Source: Limnomonas spitsbergensis
Taxonomy: Eukaryota > Chlorophyta > Chlorophyceae > Chlamydomonadales
Direction: 5' to 3'
Assembly: GCA_037349105.1 (NCBI GenBank)
Contig: JAYJMM010000062.1
Coordinates: 206,001-270,000, forward strand
Length of the DNA: 64,000 bases
Part shown: positions 43,201 through 54,252 of the stretch, one piece after another
Position numbering within the stretch: the first letter of the stretch is position 1
How the letters are laid out: every line of letters begins with the position of its first letter
Translations under genes and position numbers: made by a program
Notes under the pieces: generated by a model
What the model was told of the DNA's origin: nothing
Databases searched by the model: none
Seen by the model: only the letters and a program-made list of their open reading frames with translations

Positions 43201-46069
43201 AAGTGGCGCTCTCAATTTTCTCTTTACAAAACAATCAAACTGAATCAGCGTTGGCATTTCATGGATTAAAATGCACATCAAGTTACGGAGCCATCCTACT
43301 GACCTACTCCCCAGATGGCAAGAGGGCATACACTGGAAGGCAAAACTATTAAGCCTTCCTGCTGGCTACAACCGCATATTCTTTAAAAACTCTGAAACCT
43401 CTGCCACAGTCGCAGCTACAGCCACAGCCGCAGCTACACTCGCAGCTACAGCCACAGCCCCAGCTACAGTCGCGGCCCCAGCTACAGTCGCAGCTACAGC
43501 CACAGCCGCAGCTACAGTCGCAGCTACAGCCTAGCTACAGTCGCAGCTACAGCCGCAACCGAAGCCACAGCCGCAGCCACAGCTACAGCCGCAGCCCCCA
43601 CAGCCCACAGCCACCTATGCAATCACAGTCACAACCAGGCAACCCACTTGAAAGCGTTTGCCCCGGGAAAGACCGACTTGAGCGCCACCAGCTTGGCGGC
43701 AACACCATCCATATCAGATATCACGACAACCCTGCAGGTGTGGATGGGGTAAGGTTGGGTGTGGATGACTTCAGTGCAACCAGGATAGTCGCAACCTCAT
43801 CCATGGCGGATATGACGACGACCCTGCAGGTGTGGATCGGTAAAATGCTACAGAAAGGGTTGAATATGTATGGCAGGGTAACAGCGGAGTGAATGGCTGA
43901 GGGTGTGTGTGGGCGGGGATATTGGAAACCCTGTCACTGCCTAGGACGACCTGTACCGGCATCTCTAAGCCCTTGCCTGCATAACCATGGCGACCGAACC
44001 TGTTAGTCAGACTTATGTCAGACAAGGACATCTCAACTCCCATCCATGAAAGCTGGATGGATGTAGAGCACCCTGCCCCTCCCTTCCTCCCCCTTCCCTT
44101 CTCCTCTCTTCCCTTGCCCTCCCTTCCCCTTCCTCCCTCACCTTCCCTCCCTTCCCTGCCTCTCCCTTCCCTGCCTCTCCCTTCTCTGCCTCCCCTTTCC
44201 CTTCCCTTCCCTTCCCTTCCCTTCCCTTCCCTTCCCTTCCCCTCCCTTCCACTCCTTATTTAACCTTCCCCGCCCTCCCTCACCTTCCCTCCCTTACCTG
44301 CCCCTCCCTCCCTCCCCACCCCCCTCTCTGACCCCTTCCTCCTTCCCTCACCCCACTCCCCTCCCTCCCTCCTTAACCCCTCCCACCCTCCTTCTCCCCC
44401 TGTCCTATCCCCAATCATACGGAACAGAGCCTAGGCACCACTGATGGACTCACACCTTCAACAGTAGATGTTTGTGAACTGTAAACTGATGTGTGAGACT
44501 GTGAACGCAATCTTAAACCTTAAAACCCCCTCACAAGTCCCATACCTCCAACTGGAGGGTTAAGACTTAAGGGGTCACTCCATTAACCCCTAACCCCTAA
44601 CCCACAATCCCTCTCTCGAATCTGATGCCGTCAGATGCTGGGAGCTACCCAGCAGGCCGGGCAGGCCTGGCAGCAAGGCATCTAGCTGATCTATAGGCCG
44701 TACAAGGTGTGTAGATGTACATGTGGCATGCATAAGATTATTTGAAAATATCTTGGCAAAACACTTTAAGGCCTACCCCTCCCGCCAGTCAGAAACCTTC
44801 AGCTTTTGGAGGCTGACCTGGCAGGGCAGACGTGGCAGGCATCTAGCTGATCTGTAGGCCGCACATAGTGTAAAGAACTACAGATGTACATGCGGCATAC
44901 ATCAGACTATATAAAAATATCTTGGCATGCATGAGAATATATGGAAGTATCTTGAAGTTGCAGGCCTGCCCAATGCCTGCTCCTCCCACCAGTCAGATGC
45001 CTTCAGCTTCTGTAGGCTGACCAAGCCGGGCAGCAGTGCATCCAGCTGATCCAGGCGAGCACGCACGGAAGCCTCGTCGCCCCGACCACGGCGAGCAGCG
45101 GCCTGCGGATCGCAGGCGGTAGATGCCAGTGGTGGGTGCAAGCACTCACTAGGCGGAGAGTGGATGAAGCGGGTGTTGGGCTAAAAGGCATAGGATTTAC
45201 ATAGGGTGCCCCAAGATACACTGGAGGTATGGCTTGTGAGGGCCCTGTGCTAAAAATGAATTACTCATTCCCTGTTTTCTCTGTGACTGCAGTCTGTGGT
45301 ATGTACCGCTCCACCATTTGTTGTGCCTGAGTTTTTTATGCAGCATGCTGCTGCTGTTTGGAAGTCAAAATCTGCCAGCGGAGGAAGTGCTCAGCAGCAC
45401 GGCTCACCTCGCCCCTGGCAGCGTTGCCTTTATATCTACCAAAGCGGATGCATGCATGTGGATAGATGACATATGCCTGCTCATTTAGCGATGGCCATGC
45501 TTGTGAGAGCTGCATGGCGCCTGTACGTGCCCAGAGCCCATGCTAGCCCATGCAAGGAAGCCTTGAATGCGCATCACCTCAACAATCTCTGCGGTGTCCC
45601 GTCTCTTCTGTCGCAGCTCATGCTCTGTAGGCCCTGCGCTGCCATGCTGAGCACGGGGAACCAAATTCAAGCCGCGGAACACGCGCCCCAACGAAGAGGC
45701 AGAACCTCCTCCTGCTGCCACAGCTTGACATGAGCTACTACTGTTGTTTCTGCTGCTGCTGGGCGGTCGGGAGTTGTTGCAAGCAGAACGGCGGTTTTCG
45801 AGCTGCATGGCACTCGTGGCTGTTGATGCTGCGGGCCGTGGCCACGTGGAGGGGCGCATCGGACAAAGCGTTTGCTGGGTGACGCTTTCGCTGCAGCGAG
45901 CAGATCTAGGCAGATCTAAGAGGCAGCGCCATGATCTGCATGCGTTGGTAGAAAATGCAACAGCAGCGCAGCGGGCCGGCTGGCTCATCGCTGCAGATCG
46001 GGAGGACGATGGAAACGAGGACGGGGTCAAGCTGCTAGCACCCGAGCGCAGACACGACATCGAGCGCAT
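40146..46069 (-). CDS. Helical-repeat protein of unknown function, probably organelle-targeted; two possible terminal exons
   Basis: Exons (minus): 46069-45527, 45102-44990, 43731-43648, 42889-42823, 42507-42373, then a terminal exon at 40968-40852 or 40250-40146. GT-AG sites and phases agree; 352 or 348 residues. The first about 110 residues are Arg/Ser/Ala-rich with few acids, like a plastid or mitochondrial presequence, and include Ser/Asn/Gln runs. The rest reads as short helical repeats: LDQLDALLPGLVSLQKLKAS, DGVAAKLVALKSVFPGANAF, VVSRTPKLLLKATDRVLQDA and PAALARALSSISAAMPGQEP. The pattern FPGA...SRTPKLLL recalls mTERF-like or related plant-algal repeat proteins, but I cannot name the family. 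Alternative starts exist (for example 45988). The unknown role should not be guessed further. Confidence 0.72.
40350..40840. repeat. Degenerate G-rich repeats between the two terminal exons
   Basis: Four units of about 130-155 bp share AGACCTGATAGGGAGGAGAG, GAGCCAGGTACCTTCTTT and GGGGGGGACATGT (near 40368, 40495, 40648, 40803). They lie between the two copies of the terminal exon, and their ACCTGAT string resembles the acceptor complement (AGACCTGG / GGACCTGA) of those exons. Confidence 0.6.
40985..41760. repeat. Decayed copies of the terminal-exon acceptor (GATCAGGACCTGGG)
   Basis: The accepted edge reads CCTGATCAAGACCTGGGGCA at about 40958. Copies such as TGATCAGGACCTGGGGCATG occur at 41050, 41146, 41221, 41253, 41574 and 41672, with GGTGATCAGGA-type variants at 41360-41425 and TGATCAGGACTGGGGGCGCA at 41543 (which also keeps GCGCACCAC of the exon). 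All lie in the upstream intron. Confidence 0.7.
42565..42670. repeat. GATCTGA short tandem repeat
   Basis: About a dozen degenerate units of GATCTGAAGGATTTGA type lie in the intron between the 42889-42823 and 42507-42373 exons. No coding potential. Confidence 0.7.
43402..43615. repeat. CAGCTACAGCCACAG microsatellite
   Basis: A hexanucleotide-based array (CAGCTA, CAGCCA, CAGTCG) of about 210 bp in an intron of the helical-repeat gene. The Ala/Thr-rich open frame across it is an artefact of the repeat. Confidence 0.85.
43755..43835. repeat. Decayed copy of helical-repeat gene exon 3
   Basis: The minus strand from about 43831 reads, after a CTGCAG acceptor, VVVISAMDEVATILVALKS, against VVVISDMDGVAAKLVALKS in the accepted exon at 43731. 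The copy lies upstream of the exon it resembles and runs into unrelated sequence after the shared KS. Confidence 0.8.
44070..44400. repeat. CCCTT pyrimidine microsatellite
   Basis: A (CCCTT)n-type tract with a clean core at about 44205-44240 and degenerate flanks, on the non-template side of the helical-repeat gene. It is intronic. Confidence 0.85.
44615..44892. repeat. Decayed copies of helical-repeat gene exon 2 3' edge
   Basis: The exon 2 end reads on the plus strand CAGTCAGATGCCTTCAGCTT then CTGTAGGCTGACCAAGCCGG...CATCCAGCTGATCC. Copies lie at about 44786-44865 (CAGTCAGAAACCTTCAGCTT...GGCATCTAGCTGATCTGTAG) and 44628-44705 (CGTCAGATGCTGGGAGCTAC...GGCATCTAGCTGATCTATAG), each with a shared tail including ACATGCGGCATACATCAGA. 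Spacing is about 160-190 bp. Confidence 0.85.
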
Positions 46070-48189
46070 TGTTTTGATGCCGCTGTGGTGCTGGATGTGT
46101 GATGCCAGTGACCTGCGGTTGTGAGCTCTGGTTGTAAGCGCGAAGTCGGATAGCTGCTACGGGGCGGGGCATATGAACGGTGTGGACGCGTGGGAGAAGT
46201 TGCTCTAAATCCCTAGAACAACCGAAAAAACAATTGAAACTTCTGCTGGCGACCTTCGTGATTGTTTCTCTGAAAACCACATTAGCAACTAATATCGTTT
46301 TAACAAGCTGTAAATACAAACATCTTTGAGTCGTGAACATGACTCGTCGGGGGTTCCGAGTCCGCCATACCAAAAGGCATTAGTGCAGAGCGGGGGAGCG
46401 AGCAGGCCAAATTTCAAGAGGATCGTAAGATCATCTGCAAACTTATATTTAAGTTATAAATATGCTGCTACAGCTAAGGAGCAGCAGCCGCTCCCTTCCC
46501 CCTCCAGGTGGCAGCACAAAAGTCAGGGACAGCAGCTGCTCCCTCCCTGGCTCCCTCCTCTAGGGATCAGCAGTTCAGCACCTGGGGATCGCTAATTCCT
46601 GCAGCTGCTAGAAGAATCCATTGATGTCACTGTTTCTACCTCCAAGCAGAATTCCTCAGCAGGCTGAGAAGACAGCTGGAGCCCAGACAGGCCGTCAGGC
46701 AGCCAAAAGCCCAGCAGGAGCTGGAGGCGATACTTGCTTCAAATGCCCAGCAGGGCGGCACAGTAAGCACCAATGTGGTGCCACATGCACATGCCCTTCC
46801 TCTGCATAGCCTTTGCTGCCCCACGTGGCTGCTGGCTGCTTGGTCTACAACACAGCTTTCCTCAGCCTTGGACAATCTGCTTGGATGGTACCAACGAAGA
46901 GGGGAGAGGCTCCAGTTGCTCCAAGGTGCAGCAATCCTCATGCATGTGGCGACCTCTGGGTGGTACAGAGGAAGAGGGAAGTAGCATCTGCTGACCCTGC
47001 CTGCTGTTGCTGACAGCTAGAGGGCTGAGGGAGTCGCTGCCCCTCCTGGCTTATGGTAGCAAAATTCGGCTAAACCCTAGCCCGATTGCGCCGTAACTTG
47101 CTGTATGGTAGCACAATCTGGCTAAACCTGTGCCATACCATGTCCTACCTGCTGTACTGCCAACTAGGGAATTTAGGCAGCAGTATTGCAACAGCTTACA
47201 GCTCCACCCAGTTGCTCCAGTAAGTTCAGCAAAGTCAGTCTCCCCTAGAGGCCTAGACTGGGATGTGGCTGAGGCGTAGCTTAAGTGCGTTGCACACAGT
47301 CTGCATTTGCGGTGCTAGTTTGTTTCCTTCCCGCTCCCTTTTTACTCTTGATCCAGTACTGTAGATGTGCTTAACCTTCCCTCACAATTAATGTTGTTTT
47401 GGTTTGAGGGATCCATGCATAAACTCACTATCGATTGTCGACGCCAGTTTTCAGCCGCACAATATGTCTGTTGGGCTTACTATTAAGAGTTTTTGTCAAC
47501 AGTTTGCCCCGAGGACAGCATGAAAGAAATCATGTTTTTGATATTCAAGGGGAAACAGATTACAACTAAGATGTAGCACTCATCTATTCTTCTTGCACCC
47601 AACTATTGATCCAGCCCCCACACCTCGTGCACTTCCCACCCGCGGGCCGGTCCTTGCGCAGTTCATCTTATTTTCTCTTTATGACGTACATGCTGTACTT
47701 TCCGCCCCCTAGTATTTCTATTCATGAAGTCCATGAGTGCACCTGGCAAACTTGTCCGACAATGGAAAGATTGAGGCCAGGGGGAAATGCTGCCCAGCCT
47801 TCTTTGCCAGTCAAACCGTTGCAAATGCGCGACGTCATCGTTTGGCTGGGCCTCCGGCGAATCCTCCTTCGTCATGTTTTGTTTCAACGCGAATTACGTT
47901 CTCGTCGAGAGCTACGTCGGGCCTCGGACGGACCGACTGTTCTTCAGCACCTCCGTCATCAGTCACGACCTTTCTTGGATACTTCAGCCGTCTAGTCCAA
48001 GAATTACCGAGTGTTTTTATCTGTCCATGATCTTGTGGCACTTTGAGCTCTTTCAGGGACTTTTCTATTGCCGGTCTTCCAAATTTACGGCAGCAACAGC
48101 GCGACATTTGCGCCCACTCAAGGACTATCAATCCTGGTATTCGGAAGGACATTGCGACCCAGAAAAGTTTTACTTGACACTGGAGCCCC
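46070..48189. other. Intergenic region upstream of copy C
   Basis: No gene is recognised. The last 300 bp (about 47860-48189) are paralogous to the flank of copy B (24990-25330) and probably contain the promoter and 5' leader of copy C. A short duplication (TTGCTGTATGGTAGCACAAT / GGCTTATGGTAGCAAAATTC) lies at 47048-47125. Confidence 0.45.
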
Positions 48190-51020
48190 ATGAGTAGTCA
48201 GCTTACGCTTGAGCAGGCTTTGTCCCTGGGTGATTTGACATTGATCTTCCCGGATGGCCGCTCCGTCAAGGCATGTCGGCACATCCTTGTGCTGGCTTCC
48301 GCTGTACTGCGACAATTTCTGCTAGAAGCTACTATCGTGGAGCACGAAGAACCAGATCGGCGTGAAAGCCAGACTGCTGTTTTGGGGGCAGCAGACTCTA
48401 CCATGTCAGTATCAGTAAGTGAAGCTTTCAGTTGTCCAGAAATCCAGATGCATGCTTCATATCTCTGCTGGGGATACAAAAAGTAACTGCAATGTCAAGG
48501 CAAATTCAGTTACTCCGGCATCACGGTACCGGAGGAAAAAAATAAAGGATCGCCATGATGATTACCTTTTAGGGTTGTTACGGTGTGATTGCGCAGCACT
48601 GGATACAACTCAATGATGGATCCATCTCCAATGAATTTTGTTGTTGGCCATTGCTGGATGAATAATAAAAAATGGTGGCCTGAACTGCCAAAATAGTTGT
48701 GCACATCCAGCCTGTCAAAATCAGCTGCAGGAACCTATGCAGTGTAGTAATGGTATCCACTAGTGATGCTTGAGTCAACCTCGTTTTCTTTTGTGCTCTT
48801 AAAGCAGCTTGTACTGTGTACTATCTAAATCCATGTGTCATCTCTGGCATAATGACAGATTGATGGCTGCTTGGAGGACTGGATGGAGGTGCTCAGGTTA
48901 CTGTACCACAGAGGTAAGCCAAGTTGATTAGCTGTGCCTGATATCTCAGCCTGGCATGTCCGACCATCAGTGTCAAACAAAATTGACTTTGTAAAACATG
49001 TGTCATCGCAGTGATCAGCGGGGCAGCGGCCACTCTGACCCCTGCTAATGCCTTCAGTATTCTACCCATTGCGCACAAGTACGACATGCCAGCCCTACTG
49101 GAGCGGTGTTTCAGCACCTTTGATGCAGCCAAGCCTCAGCTCTGGCACTCCACTCCTACATCCACGGGTCCCACGCCATGCTCGCCGTCAGACGCCAGCT
49201 CAGTTCCTGACCCAGATCTGTTCCAGTGGCTCGCGCTGTCCGACACCCTGCAGTACACGCCCATCATTCGGGCATGCCTGTCTCAGCTTTCGGAGGTGTC
49301 AAGGCCAGCTGTGTCTCCCAAGCCAGCTGTCTCGCCCATTCTAGGTGCCCTGTGCAGCCCTGCTCATAGAGGCCTGCTGCAGGGCCTACGCCATGAAACA
49401 TGCCTGGAGGTCATCACTATGATGGCAGGCCTACCGATTGGGTTCAATGTAAGGCTGATATGCAATGTCGTTTAATAATTATATTGTTTGGTCTGCTCAT
49501 CATGTCTTAATATAAGGGAGAAATGTTTCCTGCCGTAAATACGGTTTAATCTGATGCTCAGGGCACGACTAGTCTGAAATACTTCGTCCCTCTTGCAGTG
49601 GTCTCTCCCCGTACATACCTCCTAGTCCTTGTTTATCCAGTACCTGAACCAGTTTGTGTCCAAAGATTCAATTATGATGCTATGCTGGACTGTAAAATTA
49701 CGTTGTCAAAAGACGGTATGAATTTGCATGGCTTCACATTTGTATCGCTCCACTTCCTCCACAGGGTCCCTGTGTTCCTCGGATCAGTCATCCCCCGTCA
49801 GTGTGTTGCCCGATTGTGGCCGATGTGAGTACTAGGCACTGGTATGGGGGTGAAGTGCATGTGTGCTGTTTTGAAGAGGGGGTGTTGAGGAGTGGATGAG
49901 GGCAGGCGGTGTTGATTTAGCCAGACATGCATGCACCTCATTCTGTCTACCTCCTGTGTGCACTGCCTGGCGCTTTGGGACTGCTACTGGGTGGAAACAT
50001 GCTGGTGGGGACTAAAATGATGTTGGCCACGCCTTAAGGAGGTCACATTTCTGTTCTCACAACATTGACTGTAATTTCCATGCCCAGGGGGACATCCTTC
50101 TTGAAGGTTGGGCTCAGACCAACACTTTTTTACCTGGATGTCTGTGGAACTCCCACCTGGTTCTTAGTGCCTTCCACCAAGGCCAAGGGTATGTCCAAAT
50201 GTGGAATATCGAAAGCCAGAGGATGGCAACCCGCATACCCATTGGCCCGGGAGACGAGGATACAGTGTGCTGTATTGATGTGAATGCCAACGGACTGGCA
50301 CTTGTCCTCGATGATGATGGGGCTGTAAACTTTTGGGGCCTGGTCAGTAGTCAGCTCCGAAGTACGTTAAAGCCTTTGGCCGGGGACGAAATCTGGAACT
50401 GCTTCTGGCACAGCTCCAGCTGCGTTGCTTACGTCTCGACGCTGGATGACAGCATTGTCAAGATGTGGGACATTTCCAAGGATATGGAGGCCATGCCGAG
50501 CCTGAGGGGGCATGATGGCCCTGTCAAACACTGGAGGACCTCCGAGGAAGCCAGCATGGTTATTTCAGGCTCAGATGACAAGACCGTACGGGTGTGGGAT
50601 ACACGCACGGGTGAATGTGTGCGCACCATGGAGGGACATCAAGGCGCGGTCAGCAGCATGGGAATGGATCTTAGCGGCCGCACAGCTGTCAGCAGCTCTG
50701 AGGATGGGACTGTCAGAGTGTGGGACATTGGTACTGGCTTGTGCAGAGGCTCGGCATTCGAGGGCCTTAGCGATGCTAGCGACTGTGATTGGGTTGATCT
50801 AGACGCTTCAGGAACCACTGTGCTGGCCTCATTCTCTGACGCAAGGCGGCTGAGAACCTGGGACCTCACCAGGCAGGTTGCTTTGGATCACTATGAGGTC
50901 AAGGAGGGACACAAACCGAGAAGGGCGTTCCGCGACCGCAGCCTGACGACCCTGTGCCTCATGACAGCTGCTCCGGTAGAGAATGGTGTGTTCTCATCCA
51001 GCATCCAGGTGTGGCGCTAG
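48190..51020 (+). CDS. BTB domain-WD40 repeat protein, copy C
   Basis: Exons: 48190-48414, 48859-48913, 49012-49448, 49641-49715, 49765-49824, 50088-51020; GT-AG, phase-consistent, 594 residues. BTB fold at 1-130 (LTLIFPDGRSVKACRH, CLEDWMEVLRLLYHR, LPIAHKYDMPALLERCFSTF), a Ser/Pro linker, then HETCLEVITMMAGLPIGFN. The 75-nt exon encodes YLNQFVSKDSIMMLCW and onwards, and the 60-nt exon GPCVPRISHPPSVCCPIVAD. The final 310 residues form the WD40 propeller (MWDISKDMEAMPSLRGH, VRVWDTRTGECVRTMEGH, VRVWDIGTGLCRGS, LRTWDLTRQ, SIQVWR). The start ATG is shared by copies D and E. The 75-nt exon could be skipped in frame. All exons are open, so the copy is probably functional. Cul3-adaptor function is inferred from BTB architecture only. 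Confidence 0.87.
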
Positions 51021-51402
51021 ATTGCCAGTGTTTCTGTTTGCATGGCCAGGCTGTATTTCAGCTCCCCCTTGGTTCCACCTGTCGGCTGAATGCAAGGCCG
51101 CTCATGTTGCTTGGACCAGTGTCCTCAGTCCAGTCAATGTTTGGCCCCAATTAGGCTTTTGGGGCCTGCTGAAGGTGGGCTCATTTCCAGTAAAGCAGAA
51201 ATTTCTGTAGATGTGTTTTGCATAACCCTTTAGTGCCCTTCCTATTTAAACAATTTTTCAGAATGTTGCCTCAAGGATCTTGAGTTTCCATGAGATTATA
51301 ACGGTGCAAACCCGCTGGGCCCTGCTGATCGCTCGGCCGTGTTGGGCTCGTAGGGAATATCTAAGCTCAGTTCCAGCTACCATTTACAGCCAGGACCATG
51401 GT

Positions 51403-51413
51403 GTCTGTCTGCC

Positions 51414-51469
<56 letters not shown>
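51403..51469 (+). repeat. (CTGT)n microsatellite, about 16 units
   Basis: A clean CTGT run follows copy C. The sequence beyond it (51470-52300) is paralogous to the sequence beyond the far larger CTGT tract at 59338-60455, so this is the short allele of the same ancestral locus. Confidence 0.95.
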
Positions 51470-52300
51470 AATTTATTCTTCTTATTTTCCTGTCCTCGTA
51501 GCCTCTCTCTCCTTTCTTAGTTTATAATGAGATAGTTGGACGCCGAAGCCTTTTTTTGAGCAGGACACAGACTGAGGTTGGTGTTACATCATTTCATTGA
51601 CCTACGGGCACTGCCTGTTCTTTTCACAAGCGAGGAGTTGGGCGCTTTGTTAAGCACTCATGGCCTAGAGGAGAAGCGTCAGTGATGACCCTTGGGCCCT
51701 ACTCAAAATGGCTCGGCAGCGTCGCCGCCCCACTGGCTGGGTTTATGAAATTGGAGAGAGGCCGCAAGGGAAACTAAAGGAGAAGACTTCTAAAAAGGAG
51801 GAAACAATAACTGCTACAGCTAAAGTTAGCTAGATCACAGACTTTGGCCTGGCTGACATGGTTTAACAAGCCTCTTTGCTTAGGCAACGGGCCATTGTGT
51901 TGATCAAGGTTTTGTTCCCATCGGTCCAATGCTGGCTGCCTAGCGGTCCAGGTTTTATGGTGGGAACTATTAACAAATGTGTCTGTTACGAGGCCTGAAG
52001 ATCAATTTCACAATCCTAATGCGGGCGAAACATGCAAACGGCCGCCGACCTGCAGCTTGCGGTTCCACACAACACAGGTGGGCGCACGTGGTGCAGTTAG
52101 CTGATTGGGGCATTACAGTAGTTGGAACGGGGAGCAGTTGTCCCCAGACTGTGTCAGGCAGTCCGTCATCTGCAGCCGCTCCCCGTCCCAGAGGTGCTAC
52201 AGCTAGTGGAACAGCCTACAAGCAGGCACAGCTGGAGCCTGGAGGCCACTCTCAGAGGAGACCCCAAGGACCCCACCACCGTGCATAGGTCTGCGGCCGC
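51470..52300 (+). repeat. Segmental duplication, partner 60456-61290
   Basis: More than 90 percent of bases appear identical by eye between 51470-52300 and 60456-61290 (for example TTTATAATGAGATAGTTGGA and GGCCATTGTGTTGATCAAGG in both). The unit lies between consecutive BTB-WD40 genes and shows that gene plus spacer were duplicated together. Confidence 0.88.
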
Positions 52301-52500
52301 CCAACACGGCTTGTTGTAGCCTACGACGGGTGCTTACTGGCGCATGTGAAGAGCCGCACTAGCAACAGGACGTGTGCTTGTGTGCGCACCAACTTACGGT
52401 TGCGGCTTCGTCCGGTTGACACGGCTGACACCAGAGAACGGCGTAGCGGTCAACAACGTGAGGTATGCTGCCGCAGGGGTGTTGGGCAAGGGGTGTTGGC
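52060..52500 (+). pseudogene. Retrotransposon 3'-end fragment, plus orientation
   Basis: Decayed reading frame with LQPLPVPEVLQLVEQ, GDPKDPTTVHRSAAA, then CVRTNLRLRLRPVDTADTRE and a degenerate Cys-rich part. It parallels the minus-strand protein at 53465-52968. A minus-oriented dispersed box (ACACCTCTGGGCCCTGCTAA) follows at about 52508-52570. Confidence 0.5.
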
Positions 52501-52829
52501 GAGCTTGTCAATGATGTTACACCTCTGGGCCCTGCTAAAAAAGGCTCGGCCGCGTGGGCGCCTAACTGAAGAGTTGTGAGGAAAGATGGAAAGAAACACA
52601 GAAGGGGACAGGACAAAAGAAAGGAGGAAATATGAGGGAAATAAAGTGCAGGGGCAAAACAAAAGGAAGGAAAAACAAAATACAAAGGAAGTTCCAACCT
52701 CTGAAAAAATTTACGCCTCAACCATATCTACCACGTCTTCCACAAAGGCCAGGGCATCCCACCCAAGCCTGCCCCGGAACAACTATAAAAAAGTCTCTAG
52801 CACCGTTCGGAGGACCTGCTCATCACCGC

Positions 52830-53465
52830 TCTCTAAGTTGATCCTGCGCGCTGGGGCATTTAAAACAAGCATACAGCGCGTCCTCCACATGGTCGCCGTC
52901 TCCCTTAGCCCAACATCGCAGGCAGCACCGCCTGTCACGCTGCTGACCACTGCGCCGTCCTCTAGTGTCAGCCGTGCTGACGGCGCTGAGCCGCAACCTT
53001 AAGTTCGTGCACACGCAAGCACTCTCCTTTCGGCTGGTGCGGCCCCTGGCCTGCGCCCGCCGTAGACTGGAACCAGGTGCCGTAGGCGGCCGCAAACCTG
53101 TGTTCGGTGGCAGGATCTCTGGGGTCCCCTCTGCCAGCTGCATCCAGCTGCACCCCCTCGTATGCTGCATTCACTAGCGCTAGCACCTCCCTGACAGGCA
53201 GCGGCTGTAGGTAAGTTGCTGTCTGACGCAGTTTGGGAACGGCTGATCCCAGCGCCAGCTCTAGCAAGGCACCTAGCAATTCACTGCACCAATTGCGGCC
53301 TCCGGTGCCCTGCCTGACAGCGAGCTGCATCTCGGCCGCCATGGCTGCTGCCATGAGTGGGTTGTCTTGCAGTGCTGCTGGTGCGACCGCTGCGTTGTAG
53401 AAGCGAAGTACATGCTGCCACCAACTTCGTTGTAACGGCTGGATCTGCTCCCTCATGTCCCCCAA
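52830..53465 (-). pseudogene. Retrotransposon reverse-transcriptase C-terminal fragment
   Basis: A 165-codon open frame (53465-52968) contains SWWQHVLRFYNAAVAP, LGALLELALGSAVPKLRQ, YLQPLPVREVLALVNAAYEG, GDPRDPATEHRFAAAYGTWF and ends in LKVAAQRRQHG. After a frame change it continues as CCLRCWAKGDGDHVEDALYA, CFKCPSAQDQL, a Cys-x2-Cys...His...Cys knuckle. This matches the tail of algal non-LTR retroelement polyproteins. No reverse-transcriptase catalytic motif lies in the window. Confidence 0.5.
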
Positions 53466-53892
53466 TTGACAGCGGACGGAGGTAGCCCTGCAGCATTTAA
53501 CACAGGTGGGTGGAAGACATCCGGTACGTGTTGGGTCATATGACTGAAATGAGTTGCAAAATGAGTGTGCAAAATCTTGGGTGCCCCCCTTGCTTTATCT
53601 TAGGGCCCCCCCAGAGGAGGGGCCCCTAAGCAGGAAAAGGCTTTGCTTGGGACCCAATATTAGTGGGAATATCGTTTGGTCTTTATTCAACCAGCAAAGC
53701 AGTCTTAAGTAACATATTGATTCAATAAAACAACGGATATACGAGTTACGGTATGTAATCTCGAGCCTTCCCAGTACCTGTCCTTTGTCATTGTGTACCG
53801 TACTCTTCAGCATGCCCATGAATTATTTCCCGTATTGACCCCCAGCAAAGTTGACAAGGGGAAGATTGGGGTCGGGGAAAAGGCTGTCAAAA

Positions 53893-53911
53893 CCACCTGG
53901 TGACCAGGTGG
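53893..53911 (+). repeat. CCACCTGGT palindrome upstream of copy D (repeated at 61765-61783 for copy E)
   Basis: A 9-bp inverted repeat, CCACCTGGT-G-ACCAGGTGG, lies about 340 bp before the copy D start and in the same place before copy E. Both are followed by a partial direct copy (CAAAACCAGGTCAAAA). It may be a protein-binding site or only part of the duplicated spacer. Confidence 0.5.
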
Positions 53912-54252
53912 TCAAAACCAGGTCAAAAATCGCCATCGGACAAGCCCTAGCACATGGCCGACAAATGCCGTACGTTTTCACCCGAGGTATTACACCGGGT
54001 TTTCACCACCCCATCGCCTTTCTTCTAGGGATATTTCGGTACGCGAGTCCATGACGGCTGGAGTCATATTATTCGATCATTTCAGTTCTCGCACTTTGAG
54101 CTCAGTCTTTTAGGGTTTCTTCCATTGTCTGTTCAGCCATACGAATACCGGTGCACGGCGACAACAGCGCGGCATTTGTGCGCAACGTCTGTCTCATTAA
54201 TCGAAAGGAAGCGATTGTGATCCAGCCTATTATACCGTGACACCGGAACCTC

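Noticed and set aside
46070..48189. A gene at 47606-47995 (129 codons)
   Set aside because: The frame overlaps the conserved 5' flank of copy C and only partly matches a minus-strand frame near copy B. It has no domain, so non-coding paralogy explains it better.
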